DNA of 64,000 bases from Isoetes taiwanensis (GCA_021234155.1 JAJEKV010000019.1:2612697-2676696); one strand, 5' to 3'; counted from the stretch's first letter, positions 10,900 to 22,384 are shown. Made by a program: numbers and translations. Notes: generated by a model not told the origin, from the sequence alone.

Positions 10900-11340
10900 T
10901 AGCTTAGAACTTCGCTTCGAGCTGCTAAACTTCGAGCTACTTCGAGCGCTTTAAACTTCGATCCCTATCTGCTTTCGCTTCGAACTATCTTATCCAATCT
11001 TTGCATGCAATGCTGCTTCAATCTCTGTGGCTTCAATCTTTGCATACAATCTGCTTCAATCTACTGTGGCTAAATGCAGCTGTCTGCATGGTTGCTCTTT
11101 TAGAGCTATATGCTTTAAACTACGGCTTCTATATGCTTTAAACTTTCGGCTTTTAGAGCTTTTGGCTTCTACAATCACATCTGCTTTAGGGTTTCGACCA
11201 AGGTGTTTTGAAACAATTTGTAGGCTTTTTGGTTTTGGTTTTAGGCTCTTTGACTTTGTGGTTTTTTGTGTTGAAGCTTCTGGGTGTAAAATCATACGCT
11301 TTTTTGTGTTAAAGATTTTCTCGGCTTCTTAAGGCTCAAA
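10900..11340. repeat. Degenerate short repeats (CTTCGAGCT, TGCTTCAATCT)
   Basis: AACTTCGAGCT-like phrases recur at 10900-10960. TTTGCATGCAAT/TTTGCATACAAT with TGCTTCAATCT recurs at 10990-11070. ATATGCTTTAAACT is doubled at 11108 and 11133. The antiparallel open frames of 79-101 codons here are by-products of repetition. Confidence 0.55.
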
Positions 11341-11421
11341 TCATCTAGAATCAAATCATACTGCTATTGGTTTTGATCTTTTTGGTTTTAGAGCAGAAGT
11401 CGAGGAGGCTCAATTCTTTAC

Positions 11422-11491
11422 CACAAATAGGTTAGTATCTCTCATTCTTTACATAAATAGATGGAACACAAATAGGTTAGTATCTCTCATT
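11422..11491. repeat. Exact direct repeat, 25 bp, 45 bp apart
   Basis: CACAAATAGGTTAGTATCTC followed by TCATT occurs identically at 11422-11446 and 11467-11491, indicating a recent local duplication. Confidence 0.85.
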
Positions 11492-11589
11492 GCTTTTAGT
11501 TATTTTCACGAGAAGCATGTTATTTTACATGCATCGATTATATTCCACACAGTTAATTTAATCCGGTTAATGGTTACTTTTACATGAAT

Positions 11590-11870
11590 CGAATATCTTG
11601 CTCTATATGATCTTGTTGCGTGATCTTTGCCTATATGATCTTGCTCTTATTCTATTTCCACTAGCTCTTCCTCTATGCATTCCTGAGTGTGATCTAAAAT
11701 AGTAGAAGTTATTACATTTCCGCGAGCTCTTCCTCCTATAGACCTGAGTGTAGTCATAGTGCAGTAAATAATGATCATAATTACGAAGTAAATAATGATC
11801 ATAGATCATATACGCTCTATGATCTTGCTCTATGATCTATGATCTATGATCGTAGATCATAGATCTTCAC
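11590..11870. repeat. ATGATCT simple repeats and doubled GAGCTCTTCCTC block
   Basis: CTAGCTCTTCCTCTATGCAT near 11660 and GCGAGCTCTTCCTCCTAT near 11722 are two copies of a 60-bp block with a GAGTGT-GATCTA core. From about 11766 the DNA turns into AATAATGATCAT and then a run of ATGATCT/ATAGATC units to 11866. Confidence 0.6.
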
Positions 11871-12140
11871 TAGCTCTTCCTCTATACGCTCTAAATAATG
11901 AACTAAAACAATGAACTAAACAATGAACTATCTTGGCTTTATATTTGAATTCTCCGTGCATTACGCATTATGCATTTTGTTAGAATAATATGTTGGAATG
12001 GGAGAGTAAACTGGCGCTTATTTCTATTTTGAGTTCGTTTTTCCACTAGGTTAATCAAATGTCAGCGGTAGCGTTCACAGATTTAACATTTCAATTTCAT
12101 ACGACTCTATACAAATGGCGCCCGGTGGCGTGTGAAATAG
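11871..12140. other. Spacer with AACAATGAACTA triplication
   Basis: AATGAACTAAA-type units occur three times at about 11896-11930. There is no gene. The motif TGGCGCCCGGT lies at 12116-12126. Confidence 0.4.
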
Positions 12141-12608
12141 ATGCGTGCTAATTACTTCTCTCGTTCTAGTGCCATGGATTTTCCTTGTGGACCTTTGGCC
12201 CAGTTCAAATACCTTTGGTACGGTTCTAGTTCCACGGGCCGACCATCAACTGGACCACATGCAGATATTACTTGGGGTGTGCTGTTCAAAACGTTCAAAG
12301 AGTTGGAGAAATCCATTAGTACATGTCGAGGGGGCCATGGGTACACTTTTCCATCATCTATGGACATATCAGGACTCCTCATGCTCTTAGTAAGGCTCAT
12401 GCCAACAAATAAGTACAAGGATTTGATTTATAATTGTCGAGGGGGATCGATACAACACTACGGTTTGGAGACTGCGACATCCTCGGGGAAAGATGGGGAT
12501 CTGTATGGGAATTGGTTCAGGTGGGACTTCTTCGCGGGGATTGGGCGAGATGAAGTGGGCTGTCGACATATTGTAGAGATAGAAAGAATTACAACTGGCG
12601 CATTTTAG
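12141..12608 (+). CDS. Hypothetical protein, 155 codons, unrecognised
   Basis: An ATG-initiated open frame with Gly, Ser and aromatic residues. STCRGGHGYTFPSS and YNCRGGSIQHYGLE may be two copies of a CRGG motif, at residues of about 60 and 99. A second frame is open for 81 codons at 12145-12390, which weakens the case. There is no signal peptide or membrane segment of note. It begins 15 bp after the TGGCGCCCGGT motif and is followed by AT-rich DNA. It may be a fragment of a retroelement or of a host gene; I recognise neither. Confidence 0.25.
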   Translation: MRANYFSRSSAMDFPCGPLAQFKYLWYGSSSTGRPSTGPHADITWGVLFKTFKELEKSISTCRGGHGYTFPSSMDISGLLMLLVRLMPTNKYKDLIYNCRGGSIQHYGLETATSSGKDGDLYGNWFRWDFFAGIGRDEVGCRHIVEIERITTGAF

Positions 12609-13640
12609 GAGAAGAAGAAATGTACATAACTTTTGGAATATGAATACAAACTTCGCTGGTAAAATTTTGCACTATACTTTTTACGTCATTAGTTTATTTT
12701 TTTTATATGCAATGTAGAAAGCATTGAATCTGTGATGCCCTCTTGACCCGATTATGACCAACCCCAGAAACTACATATTTTTCATTAATGTGTAGTTTCA
12801 TGGGATGATATAATGGCTAAGAGTATCAAAAGAATACAAGTTCACAACATCACGCAAAGATGATATGATACTATTCTTTTTTTTTGAATATCCAAATATA
12901 CATACCTTTTTCAGGACGTTCTTTTTGGCCATGCTACAAATGTGCGCTTTCTGGCCCAATAATAATACTTAGGGATGTCTTCTTGGAAGAGCCTCATCGC
13001 TGCTGTGCGGTTTAGAATAGAAATACTTCACGAGAAACTTGTTTCCCAGAGAGGAACACCATGACACATAGAACTTGGATTCAAATCTTCGATTTTACAC
13101 AATCCTATTTCGGTAACTTCAAGTTTCTTGTTAAAGATAGCATTCTTCTGGAGCAGCGATAAAGGGAGCAGATGCATTGTAAAAATAGAGGACGAAAAAT
13201 TGAGAACAAAAGAGAATGCATTGAATTCACCATAGTTCGGCGGAGACATGAGATAGGAATTGAAGGCTGACTCGTCAGCGAATGGATTGAAGAGAAGCTG
13301 GCTCGATTGATCCGAGATAGGATGGCGAGCGGATCTTAGGCTCGATAGTCGATTGTTCTTGGAAACTCTACGATCTGCGGAATGATCTTATTTCGATAGT
13401 AGGTGTGGCGATTAGGTGGTAGTAGATTATACATATCTCTGGATTTCTTGAAATTAATAATTAATTGTTATCTTGAAATTGCACTAAAAGAAAAACACAA
13501 TTTAAATTTGTAAATGGCGGGCCGGAGCGGTTAATTAAAGGCGGTATAAATTTGTTAAGGGCCAATTTGAATTTCACGGTTGTAAATTTAATGACCTAGA
13601 TTATGAAGCGCATACATATAAGTTTAAGCAAAACCCGGTC
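12609..13640. other. No supported gene
   Basis: AT-rich spacer with poly-T runs near 12700 and 12878, and GC-richer bits after 13250. The 73-codon minus open frame at 13028-13249 is unrecognised. Confidence 0.45.
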
Positions 13641-14484
13641 TCTTACTATCCGCACTTGCGGTTCTATATGGGCGTCTAGAGGATGCAGCGGCGCGGCCCG
13701 GTATTTGGTAGAGGTGGCCGGCAGCTAAAGCACAAATCCCAAGCACGGGGCTGCTGAACAAGCGAAGTTTTGATCCAACAAAGCGCCTCGGGTAATTGAT
13801 CTGTTTTTGTTTGTAGTGATTTACGTGTCTCTTTTTATTGTTAGGTTTCCTGGGATGTTTTTCTACGTGTATTGTCTACCTTTGTGTGTGTCTCGTGTAT
13901 GTCACGTGTCTAGCGTGTCTCGTGTATTGTCTACCTTTCATATTGTTTTGCATTGTCATTTCTCTTTTGCTTCTACTACCTTGTTTTTGTGTGTTTTGTT
14001 ATAATCTTCTCCTTTACTCGGAGTATGTTTTGTTGGAACAATTATCCATTTTGTATAATGTAGGCCCGGGTAAGGAAGTCTTTACTTACGTATTCTCGAT
14101 TCTTTTTGACAAATGCGAACTTTTGTAGCCTGTGCTGTCTCTTATAAAAGAAGTGTCTGTAGGTTACCTCTTAGGCAGCTACGTGATTTATAGTATGAGT
14201 GGTTTTGGTTGTCTACCCTTTCTACTTTCCACATGTACAATTTATGTTTTTACTGAAAGTAAAGGCGTCTATGAAAGCAGCTGTGCCGATTTCATTACTC
14301 ACCCACATGATTGTAACTTTACCGGGATCTTCTAAAATGTGAAAAAGAAAAGCAAGAACACAATACACTTGCGGGGTCGGACATACACTTACGAAAAACC
14401 AAAACGGATGAAGATGTCGATTCTTGAGAGATTTGGCACCGTTGTGACCATTGGCGTCTGACGAAGCGGCGAATTTCGAGGTAG
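13641..14484. other. T/G-rich region with local direct repeat
   Basis: CGTGTATTGTCTACCTTT occurs exactly at 13866-13883 and 13921-13938 within a GTGTCTCGTGT-rich stretch. The Phe/Val/Cys-rich open frames at 13807-14128 come from this T/G-rich composition. A GC-rich piece at 13640-13790 shows no gene. Confidence 0.45.
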
Positions 14485-14970
14485 AGCCTCCGTAATGCGA
14501 GAAAAGAAGATCTACCCGGAGGAGCTCACGAATGGTATGTGGAGATCTTCAAGACTAAGCGGAGCGGTCGATTTTCATGTCTAGAGTTAAGGGAAGCGGA
14601 TAAAATGAAGAAAGCAATTGATACGATCACATCTTGCAGAAAGAGCGAGGACCCGATTCTTCTTGTTCCATATTACTTAGGCGGGTCAGAAAAAATAAAA
14701 AGTATTGAAGAAGTTAAATTACTGCGATGCTAGTTCCTTTAAAGAGGCGCTTCTAGAGCGGATGAGGCCCTTGAATAACCTCTTCAAATTTGGCTGGTCG
14801 GTGGTGATCTATTGACACCAAAAATATGTATGAAGGTCTCATTTGTGGGGAAGAGCAATGATTACAAGGCGGTCAAACAGTGCGGCCGCCTACAAGCTTT
14901 AAAAGAGAAGGAAGATGCAAGTTCTAGAGCGGAAACACCGGTTCTGGGCATTACGAGGATATATGACTAG
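14485..14970 (+). pseudogene. Frame-conserved coding remnant, unrecognised
   Basis: One + frame is open for 82 codons (GGAHEWYVEIFKTKRSG, then LELREADKMKKAI, SCRKSEDPILLVPYYLGG). It is interrupted by TAG 14731 and two further stops, and re-opens in the same frame from 14794 (KICMKVSFVGKSNDYKAV, QALKEKEDASSRAE) to TAG 14968. The charged, soluble-protein character is clear on this strand. I do not recognise a domain. It is probably an old mobile-element or foreign coding region inactivated by nonsense changes rather than indels. Confidence 0.4.
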
Positions 14971-16195
14971 TGATGATGACAAAGGCTGGCGAGGCGGTTA
15001 GGAGCCATGAAACCAAACTCAAAATATGTACGACAAGTATCCCTTTGGGCCTTAGCTTCCACGCGTATCCATGTCGGCGGGCTTTTTCGAGGGTCCACGA
15101 AGGTATGTTTGTCGTGAGAAGATTTGACAAGCGTACGCAATGAAATGAGTACCGTAGGCATGATAGAAACCGGGGCCGAGGGTGCCAATGCTTGCGTGAG
15201 ATGTGGTGCCTTTGATATGAAGGCGAAGAGGTGTTGATATGGAATAGAAACTAGAAGATTTAGCGGCAGCCTCGATATTCACTTCCTTGATAATAGATGG
15301 CGGCGATGATGGAAGTAGCGAGAAGGTTTTGATGATCCAAGCACAAAGCTGGAAATCGATTGGCTATAGGCTGTATTGATCGAAGTACCCGATTCCTCGG
15401 TGGCTCCACGGCAGCGAAGTGCCCGAAATCGGTAGCCTCTTGAATGACATGGGAAAGAAACATTCCTGTACAAAAGGTATTTTTTATGTTCCACACATAG
15501 CGTTCCAAATCAGCGCCCGGTAGCGTTTTAAGCTAATCCGCGTATTTACAAGAAGCGGCGATTTCTTCATATGGCTGCGATTTTCTAAATACATGATTAG
15601 CAAAAAGCGGCAGCGGCGTTCCCTGTTATTATTTATTGGCGGATTTACAGAAGCGAGCACGGCGAATTCTTCATCATGAAGAAATGGCGAGGCTGGCGAA
15701 CTAACTTTAATAATAAATGATACTTAGCGTGCGGCGTTTTATATTGTTACTTTCCGCGACACATTTTATTTTTTTTTTATCTAGCGGCCCGCTGTTTTGC
15801 GATCCGTGTAGGCGATTCGCGGCGGCTTCGTAACCAATGGATGAATATGGAAAACCAATGCCTATCGAAATCTATAAATACTAGATCAAAGAAAGAGAAA
15901 AAGGGGATGCACAAGGCGCGAGGAAGAGCAAAGCGGTGCCAAAGGATGCACACCGCAAGATTATTTTTCTTCTGACCAGGTATGGGAAAAGTAGGCAATT
16001 TTGGGGCGCCTATTAGGAAAAGTTGCAGAGATGGTATGGCGGGTTTCCTCGCAAGATCGTCTATTTTGATATAGGTATCCTGCGAAATAGAAGGCACAAG
16101 TTGGATGATCACGGAAATTAATCCTACGTTCTAGATAGTTGCATCGAGAAAGGAAGTTATCTACAAAGAAAGCGTCTGCCCGACAAAGCACTTGA
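14971..16195. other. CpG-retaining DNA, no resolved gene
   Basis: GC-richer than its flanks, with many GCGG and GGCGA words. Near 15543 and 15648, ATTTACA(A)GAAGCG...CGAATTCTTCAT-like phrases form a diverged pair about 105 bp apart. Minus-strand frames of up to 111 codons are unrecognised. Coding traces on + are too broken to delimit. Confidence 0.35.
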
Positions 16196-16413
16196 CATCT
16201 TCGAAGATGCATGCGAATCGATAAAGAATATGAAAGTCCTGAAAAAATTTTAGAATTTGGTGAAGGCGCAAAGGCTCTCGGAAGCGTGATGTTGTCGGAG
16301 ATAGGCTTAATGCAAAAGTACAGCGATATCTAATGATGACATTAAAATATGTATTTTGGTCAAAAGATTTTTGTGAAACAGCAAAAGAGGCTGAAGAATG
16401 TGGCAACTCTTAA
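16196..16413 (+). pseudogene. Short coding-like remnant with frameshift
   Basis: An open frame with ATG at 16211 encodes about 40 residues (MRIDKEYESPEKILEFGEG and on) to TAA 16331. An overlapping frame carries LMMTLKYVFWSKDFCETAKE to TAA 16411. Both look protein-like, and one frameshift near 16310-16330 would separate them. Family unknown. Confidence 0.3.
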
Positions 16414-17693
16414 AGGATTCTACGAAAGTTAACGTCGACCTAAAGAAAAGTTGCTTTGGTGCAGAAGAGCGGTGATGAGAGGCGAGTCTCCTTTTTTTCT
16501 ATAAGGTGTCAGCGGTTATAAGTGTGCCATGCGAGGTAGGTGAAGGGCCAACCGACATCACTCTATTTGTTCTTGATAGTAGGTAGCGCGAGATGAACCC
16601 GCAGGGATGATTCACGAGCACCTTCTTCAACACATCTGCAGGTGGTTTGTGGTGAGATGCATTATACTATCGTGACCAGGTTGCCACTCAGGCATTTCCC
16701 TACGCATATGCACTACATTTGCTGCAAATGATGTCGAATGCATTAAAGTGATGAGGCGGGTATGATAGATGAAAACAAAGATAGTGAGTTTAGTGCAGAA
16801 GTAAGATCTCACATGTACTGTAGTCCTTATATTAGCCATTATGGATGATAAAGAGAATATGAAGACTCAAGGGGAAACGGAAGGTGAGAAGATTTGCTTG
16901 GCGATTACTTTGCTCCGGCTAGATGAACCCCTATTGAGAATCTGTTTTATGTGAGATCAATTCACCGAAGACAAAGGAATTTGCGGATGTGGATGTGGAC
17001 TGAACTGAGAAGAGGAAGAGGGGAAGAGGAAGAAGAAGCGGGTGCGACCACGTCGCTTAATTCACCAATCAAGTATGAGCTCTTGGCTGGCATGGGGGAG
17101 GCTGAATAAGTGCGGGTTTTCTTTGGCCCTTTTCGAGGGTTTTGCGATTGAAGCCTTACGCGCGTTAGAGTCTCACGTGTTAGGAGGAGTTTCATGTTGG
17201 AGGTTATGTGGGCGGGAAGCTGCGAAGCTAGCTAGGGAAATGCCAAAGTGTGGTCTCGATGGTCAAGCCAAGGACTTCCTCGATATTTTTTCGATAAAGT
17301 GCTAGAAGGTGGCACCTAGGGGAATTAAAGCTAGGTAGTACAAAAATAAAGAGAAGCTTCAGCTCTAAGTCCAGAAACACAGTCACGGCTGCGAGGCGGG
17401 GAAAGAAATGAAAGCATATAGGGGCATAAAGAAGAATATGAGCAAACAGCGAGCAACTATGCGTAGGAAGCGTGCCTATCCTTCCAATCACATTGGAAAA
17501 TCAAGCCGAAGTGGATGTAAGGTAGCATAAGCGAAGAAGACAAAATCCTAAGATGATACGGTGGATTGAGGAAATTTCGAAATTAGGGTTGGCAGCAAAG
17601 GTAATGAAGTATCAACCATAGTTCAAACGCACTAGAGTGATGTGGGTGACGCCACGGCGGACGAGCCGGTAGAAGTAAGCTCATCATTCGCGG
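16414..17693. other. Spacer with 45-bp purine tract
   Basis: GAACTGAGAAGAGGAAGAGG and the following bases form a nearly pure purine run at about 16998-17041. An open frame at 17042-17305 (+) is Leu/Ala-rich and unrecognised. The rest is featureless. Confidence 0.35.
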
Positions 17694-18580
17694 ATGTTGA
17701 GCGGGAACCGGAAAGGTATGTTATTCAAGCGAGAAATGAAAATGGCGCCCGGTAGCATTTCGAATTCTTCAAAAGCGAAATTGAAAATGGCGCTGACGCC
17801 CGATTTCAATATTCAAACGAGAATTGAAAATGTAGCCCAGCGATTTCAATTACCTCTTTCCTTGTCTCACAAGTGTGTGTGCTTTATTCTGGGGCCTAAT
17901 CCGGTTTCCTCCAAAATTAGGGTGTTGCGATTTGAATGGAGTGCTGCGCAAAAGCGTTACCTAAAGCACAATTTCCTTTATCATGGTGTACTTTACGAAA
18001 CCCATTTGAGACATATCACGAAATGGGTATATCGCGTGACGTATCTGAAGGAGATGTTAGACCAAGCTTTCTTTTTTATTTAGATTTGTGCAATTTGGTG
18101 GTCGATGGAGAATAGAAATATCTGGGGAAGTTTTGAGAGTAGTTCTGAGTTACATAGAGATTGGGCATCTGTTTTGGAGTCGAGCAAATGTAAGTCATTC
18201 AATAACCAAGGATCTGGTAAAAATATTTGTGAAATGCTTGGCGACATGATGGATGACTTGAGATTCGGAGAAGGAAGACATCATTATAGTTCGATGATGG
18301 CTGGCGAGTGTTGCTTCCAATCGATCCACTTGATCCACTAAATCCACCATCCTATCATCCACGGGAATTTTTGAAAAAAGATGACTTCCTGCTTAAGCAT
18401 TACCGTCTTGCACGAAATATCTACGGGGAAAAAGGTCGAAGAGATACAAACACTATACACTTAACTTATTGTCGGACGAGAGGGAAATTGTGGGGACCTA
18501 GGAAGATGGATTCTAGAAAGGGAACTTTTGATATATATATATATGTATCTGGGGAAATACACTTTCAAGCAGGATTTTGA
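17694..18580 (+). pseudogene. Coding remnant with one stop and one frameshift, unrecognised
   Basis: The frame opens at ATG 17694 and runs to TAG 18081. It continues in the same frame (IWGSFESSSELHRDWASVLE, GKNICEMLGDMMDDLRFGEG) to TAA 18339. A +1-type change near 18300 leads into LLPIDPLDPLNPPSYHPREF, then KKDDFLLKHYRLARNIYGEK, up to about 18580. Together that is roughly 290 codons of protein-like sequence. The first 50 codons overlap a 45-bp tandem repeat. No known domain is recognised. It may be a retroelement protein or a degraded host gene. Confidence 0.4.
17729..17850. repeat. Three imperfect 45-bp tandem units
   Basis: GAAATGAAAATGGCGCCCGG, GAAATTGAAAATGGCGCTGA and GAATTGAAAATGTAGCCCAG start about 44-46 bp apart. 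Each is followed by a TTTC(G/A)AATT-like end. The repeat lies in the 5' part of the coding remnant above. Confidence 0.6.
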
Positions 18581-19984
18581 ATATAAGAATATATACTTTA
18601 CACCAAAGCTCTTTGAATATATTGTGTTCTTATACTCGGCATTATTGGTTACGTATGCATTATTGTTCTTTTATATTCTGCATTGTGTATGGTTTTGCTA
18701 TACTTGCAATAATTTGTATGTATATCACAGTCAATAATTTAGGTGTCTATAAATGCATTATGCGCCAAATTGTATGACAAAAAACCGACTAAACTTCATG
18801 TATACGCTGTTATTATGGCACATTACATTACACGCGGATGAACCACCTTGAGACCTCTGCCGGAGTGCCAGCGAGCTAAATAGAACTTCAGGACTGGCTT
18901 GATGTCGTTGCTATGAATCCGGAGTCAGCTTCTATCACGATCCCTTTGATGTTGTAATCCATCTTATATGGGTCGAGGCGCGGTTTGTTCGCGTCGAAAG
19001 GATCACCTTGCTTTCGCGGCGCCTGTCGGCCGATGATTGGGATTAGTTTTAAAGTTTATGTTTCACTATAATAAGATTATTTATGAAAATAAAATGGCCC
19101 ACTTGTAGCGGTATTATGAAATCTACGTTACGCAGCAACTTGCTTCTTTGTTATTTATTAGTAAACACTACAATTTCAATGTTTAGTTTTAAGTTGTAGA
19201 TAGGTGATTATGCGAATTAATAAACAATTTCCTACTTTTATATTGCCAACATTCTTTCATAATATGGGTCATTTTGGGTAGAATAATTTTGGATGCCCTT
19301 GCATTTCAACATAAAATGCATCTTCCTAGCTGAAAATGAACTTCGATTCACCAAAAGTGTGGTTAATTCAATATAATGGTCAATAAATAGCTTATACGTA
19401 CGATTTTGGAATAGACATAATCCCAATTTAATTGAATGATGGTTAAGTGGGCAAATTATCTTTGACCCTCAAAGGAGGGAGATTGGTGGAGTGTGTGGTA
19501 TGGTCTTATCCAAGTTCTCACATTGCAAAGACAACACACGAGATCCCGAGAAAGGAGATGGACAAGGCGCGAGCAGCTCATCATATCATTGTATGAGGGT
19601 GCATAATATTAGTTTGAAAACTTTCTCAAGTAGTGGTTTTGTAAAATTTATGAGGGAAAACAAGTAACCCAATTCTATGTGTGTCATGTGTAATTCTATT
19701 CAAGCAATCAATTGAGAGGAAATTTCTTTTTATAGTTATTGTGAGTCCCATTTTTGGTCAGGAGTCCCCGAAATTCAAGATTTGTCACACTTTAATTAAA
19801 TCTGACTTGGGAGTTTACATTTAAAATTGTTACTAAAGTTATCTTTTTCTTTCTAGCTTTTCTTTTTTCCATTTTATCTAATTAGAAAATGGAATTGAAT
19901 TGTATACTTTAGCTGTCCATAATGATGGGTCAAGCTTTCACAGTCTAGATTACTTTCTTATGGATAGGGTGGGAAACTCAGTTC
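18581..19984. other. AT-rich spacer, no gene
   Basis: Begins just after a short TA run (18531-18545). A GC-richer island at 18830-19040 has no clear frame. The rest is AT-rich. Small open frames at 18528-18777 are aromatic-rich by composition. Confidence 0.45.
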
Positions 19985-20570
19985 TTTTCACTCGGTTATA
20001 AGTTTGAAGCATAGACATTTGAGAAGCAAACTGACAATTACTCAAATTGAGCTTAGACAGAGTACCAACCAAGTTCGAAGATGCTTCCATCTCCTTTTGG
20101 ACAGTATTATGTAAATTAGCAATTCAATTCAGCCAGCTCAGAGCATGCAGAACTACTTTATCTTGCTTTTCCTACCTATGTTTTTTTCTTTTTTCTCCTG
20201 AAAATAATCTAAAAGCTTCCTCTACAATGTTTTCCATAAATTTGTAATGCTTATCATCGACATCTCAGATTCTTTTGCTTTCAGAAGGGGCAAGTGCATT
20301 TAACTTCAATAAATAGTTGGAACTTATAATGTAGTTTGTCGGATAGGCGAGGAGACAGAAAAATCTGAGGGATAATAATATTCAGAGTTGTTGGCAATAC
20401 AATGAGGGGGAGGGAATAGAAGGCGGCAATAAGGAGATAGCATCCACTGGTGTAATTATGAGACAATTCTTTGCATTCTATCATTGATAGCTTCTTGTGC
20501 ATGGCTAAACTACACTTGAGTTGAGGCATATTCTGATGAGGTCTTCCAAATAATCCTCATACTTCTAATC
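19985..20570 (-). pseudogene. Minus-strand coding traces, broken
   Basis: Reading the minus strand from 20570 down, protein-like phrases change frame: SYYRLLFP-like aromatic stretches at 20440-20330, DKHYKFMENIVEEAFRLF at about 20250-20200, and VQKEMEASSNLVGTLSKLNL at about 20110-20050. The last lies in a frame open to NRVKR except for one stop. They suggest a helical protein decayed by indels. The family is not recognised. Confidence 0.3.
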
Positions 20571-20599
20571 ATTTCTTCTTCCCTTATAGGAGCTTGCTC

Positions 20600-22207
20600 C
20601 TACAATATTTTTGAGGAATAGACATCCAGCCCGGGGAACCATTTGGATTTTGTGCTCTGTGGCGCTCCTACTAAATATCTGGCTTTGGCCAGAGTACACT
20701 CATGAGGAAATCCCCCATCCCAGGTCCTCGGCCTTGCGAGGCCCCTCGGAGTCTATCAAGGCACTTTGAGATTGGCTCTGAGTGCGGGGAGAGGGTTCAC
20801 GAGGTGTCTTCGCGTGCCCTTCCTCTATGAAGGCTCCTATCACGTGAGCGTAAAAGCAGCGTCGAACTACTTAATAACAATACATCCATGTACTACCTCG
20901 AAGGGTATGCATCCGCAATATCCACAGAAACTACAAAGAAGATAATCATATGCCATAAAACATGAGAGCTCCCTACCGTAACCGAGACTCATAAGGAGGA
21001 TGGTGGCGGCTAGGCCTCAAGATAGAAGCGGAGACAGGAGTCACTTAACAATGGCGGGGCTGGCCCCATAGACAATAGCTAGGGTTGACCACTCCATCCG
21101 CCCCTCTATGCATGCTGGGAATGAGCTAAGGTCCCGGGCTGGCATGACTCTAGCCTTGGGATCGCAATCCCATGGCATCACCCATCCGGGACTACTCGGT
21201 TGCATCTCCGGGGTAGATAAGAAGCGGGGAAGGGTTGCATGCCTCCCGAGAGTCTAGAGGTTCCACAGTGACTAGAGAATACCGTGGCGACACGATTCGT
21301 GCAGAGCTTAACCCCCAAAGCGGGGGCCAAGCGGCACTTGCAACTCACGAGAAGCGGTGACACAATTGCCCCGAGGAGGTGTGGGACCCATCAGGCCGTA
21401 AGCTGCTTGCTATGGGATCCCCGTTAGCCCGCGCTGTGAGGATCCCCCCATGGTATTGCCTCTAGCCCGTTGTGTAGTCTTTGAGTCGCATCCTTAGCCT
21501 ACATGGCTTTGATGGGCTCACATGCCTGAGCCGCATAATAATGGAACTAAGGGGTCACAAACTAGGAGCATCAGCTACGTAATGGCTACTAGGTCTCTAT
21601 CCCCTTCCCAATACAAGAGGAGCAAACATGATCAACCAACATCACATATCCATATACATGATATGTAGAGAATATCATCTACGCCTAATCATATGCTTAG
21701 GGTTCATTGATTAGGGTTTAAGATCTAGGCGAGGGGTTCTAGGAAGGCTTTACTAGAACCACCGAAATGCTAACTCATGGAGTCTAACTTCGGATGATCT
21801 ACAAAAATCTGCGAAATACACTGCTCTCGAAGAACTCCCTCCTGCTCCCGAGCGTCTCCATGTGAGGGTCTTAGGGTGTTAGAGTAGCTCCACTCTGTTT
21901 GATGGCGCTCGCGGCTGCAGGGGGTACGCCATGCTATCTTTGCCCGCGATGAGCCGGTTCTCGAAATGGAATTCCGGCTGAAAGGTTCCCAATTTGTTGG
22001 GCCGAGGAAAAGGGGAGGCCTAGAGGTTAGGGTTTAGGCCCTTATAGGTTGGGGTTCACATATTTATACCCATTAGCTCCCGAATAGGGTAAGAAGTCGC
22101 GTGGCGGTGCCTACAATAGGTTAAGGCCACATGGAAAATGGTCTTAACCTAAAAAGGTTATTAAGAGATTATATGAATAACTTAGTCATGCCCCCCCTAG
22201 TGCCACA
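20600..22207 (+). mobile_element. LTR-like GC-rich block (possible 5' LTR, + strand)
   Basis: A long GC-richer, non-coding block without open frames ends in GTGCCACA at 22200-22207. It is followed five bases later by a near match to the initiator-Met tRNA primer-binding site. This LTR end, short spacer, primer site order is standard for plant Copia and Gypsy elements. I could not find its 5' boundary or a second LTR, so it may be a solo or truncated LTR. AGGTTAGGGTTTAGGCCCTT and an AT box (TATTTATA, 22061-22068) lie near its 3' end. Confidence 0.4.
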
Positions 22208-22212
22208 ATCTA

Positions 22213-22225
22213 TGGTATCTGAGGC
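22213..22225 (+). other. Candidate primer-binding site (initiator-Met tRNA)
   Basis: TGGTATCTGAGGC matches the classical plant retrotransposon site TGGTATCAGAGCC at 11 of 13 positions, preceded by CCACA-ATCTA. Two mismatches fit an old element. The supporting context is the GC-rich non-coding block directly upstream. Confidence 0.45.
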
Positions 22226-22384
22226 TATGAAGGGTAGACTTGTATGGTGTGAGACGCACGGAAATATCACGTGTTATGGCCTATATTTTCACAGGCGTCC
22301 ATACTCTTCCACGATTACTCGCGATTATTGGTGATTAAAGAAAATTTTATCCCTTTTCATCAAAACCACTTCACAGTCTTCATC

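Noticed and set aside
13807-14128. Hydrophobic membrane-like proteins on +
   Set aside because: T/G-rich DNA with a local direct repeat gives Phe/Val/Cys/Leu runs in two frames; no start context or conserved feature.
22061-22070. Minus-strand TATA box GGTATAAATA
   Set aside because: Good match, but the primer-site order indicates a + strand LTR, and no minus transcript or coding region lies downstream of it.
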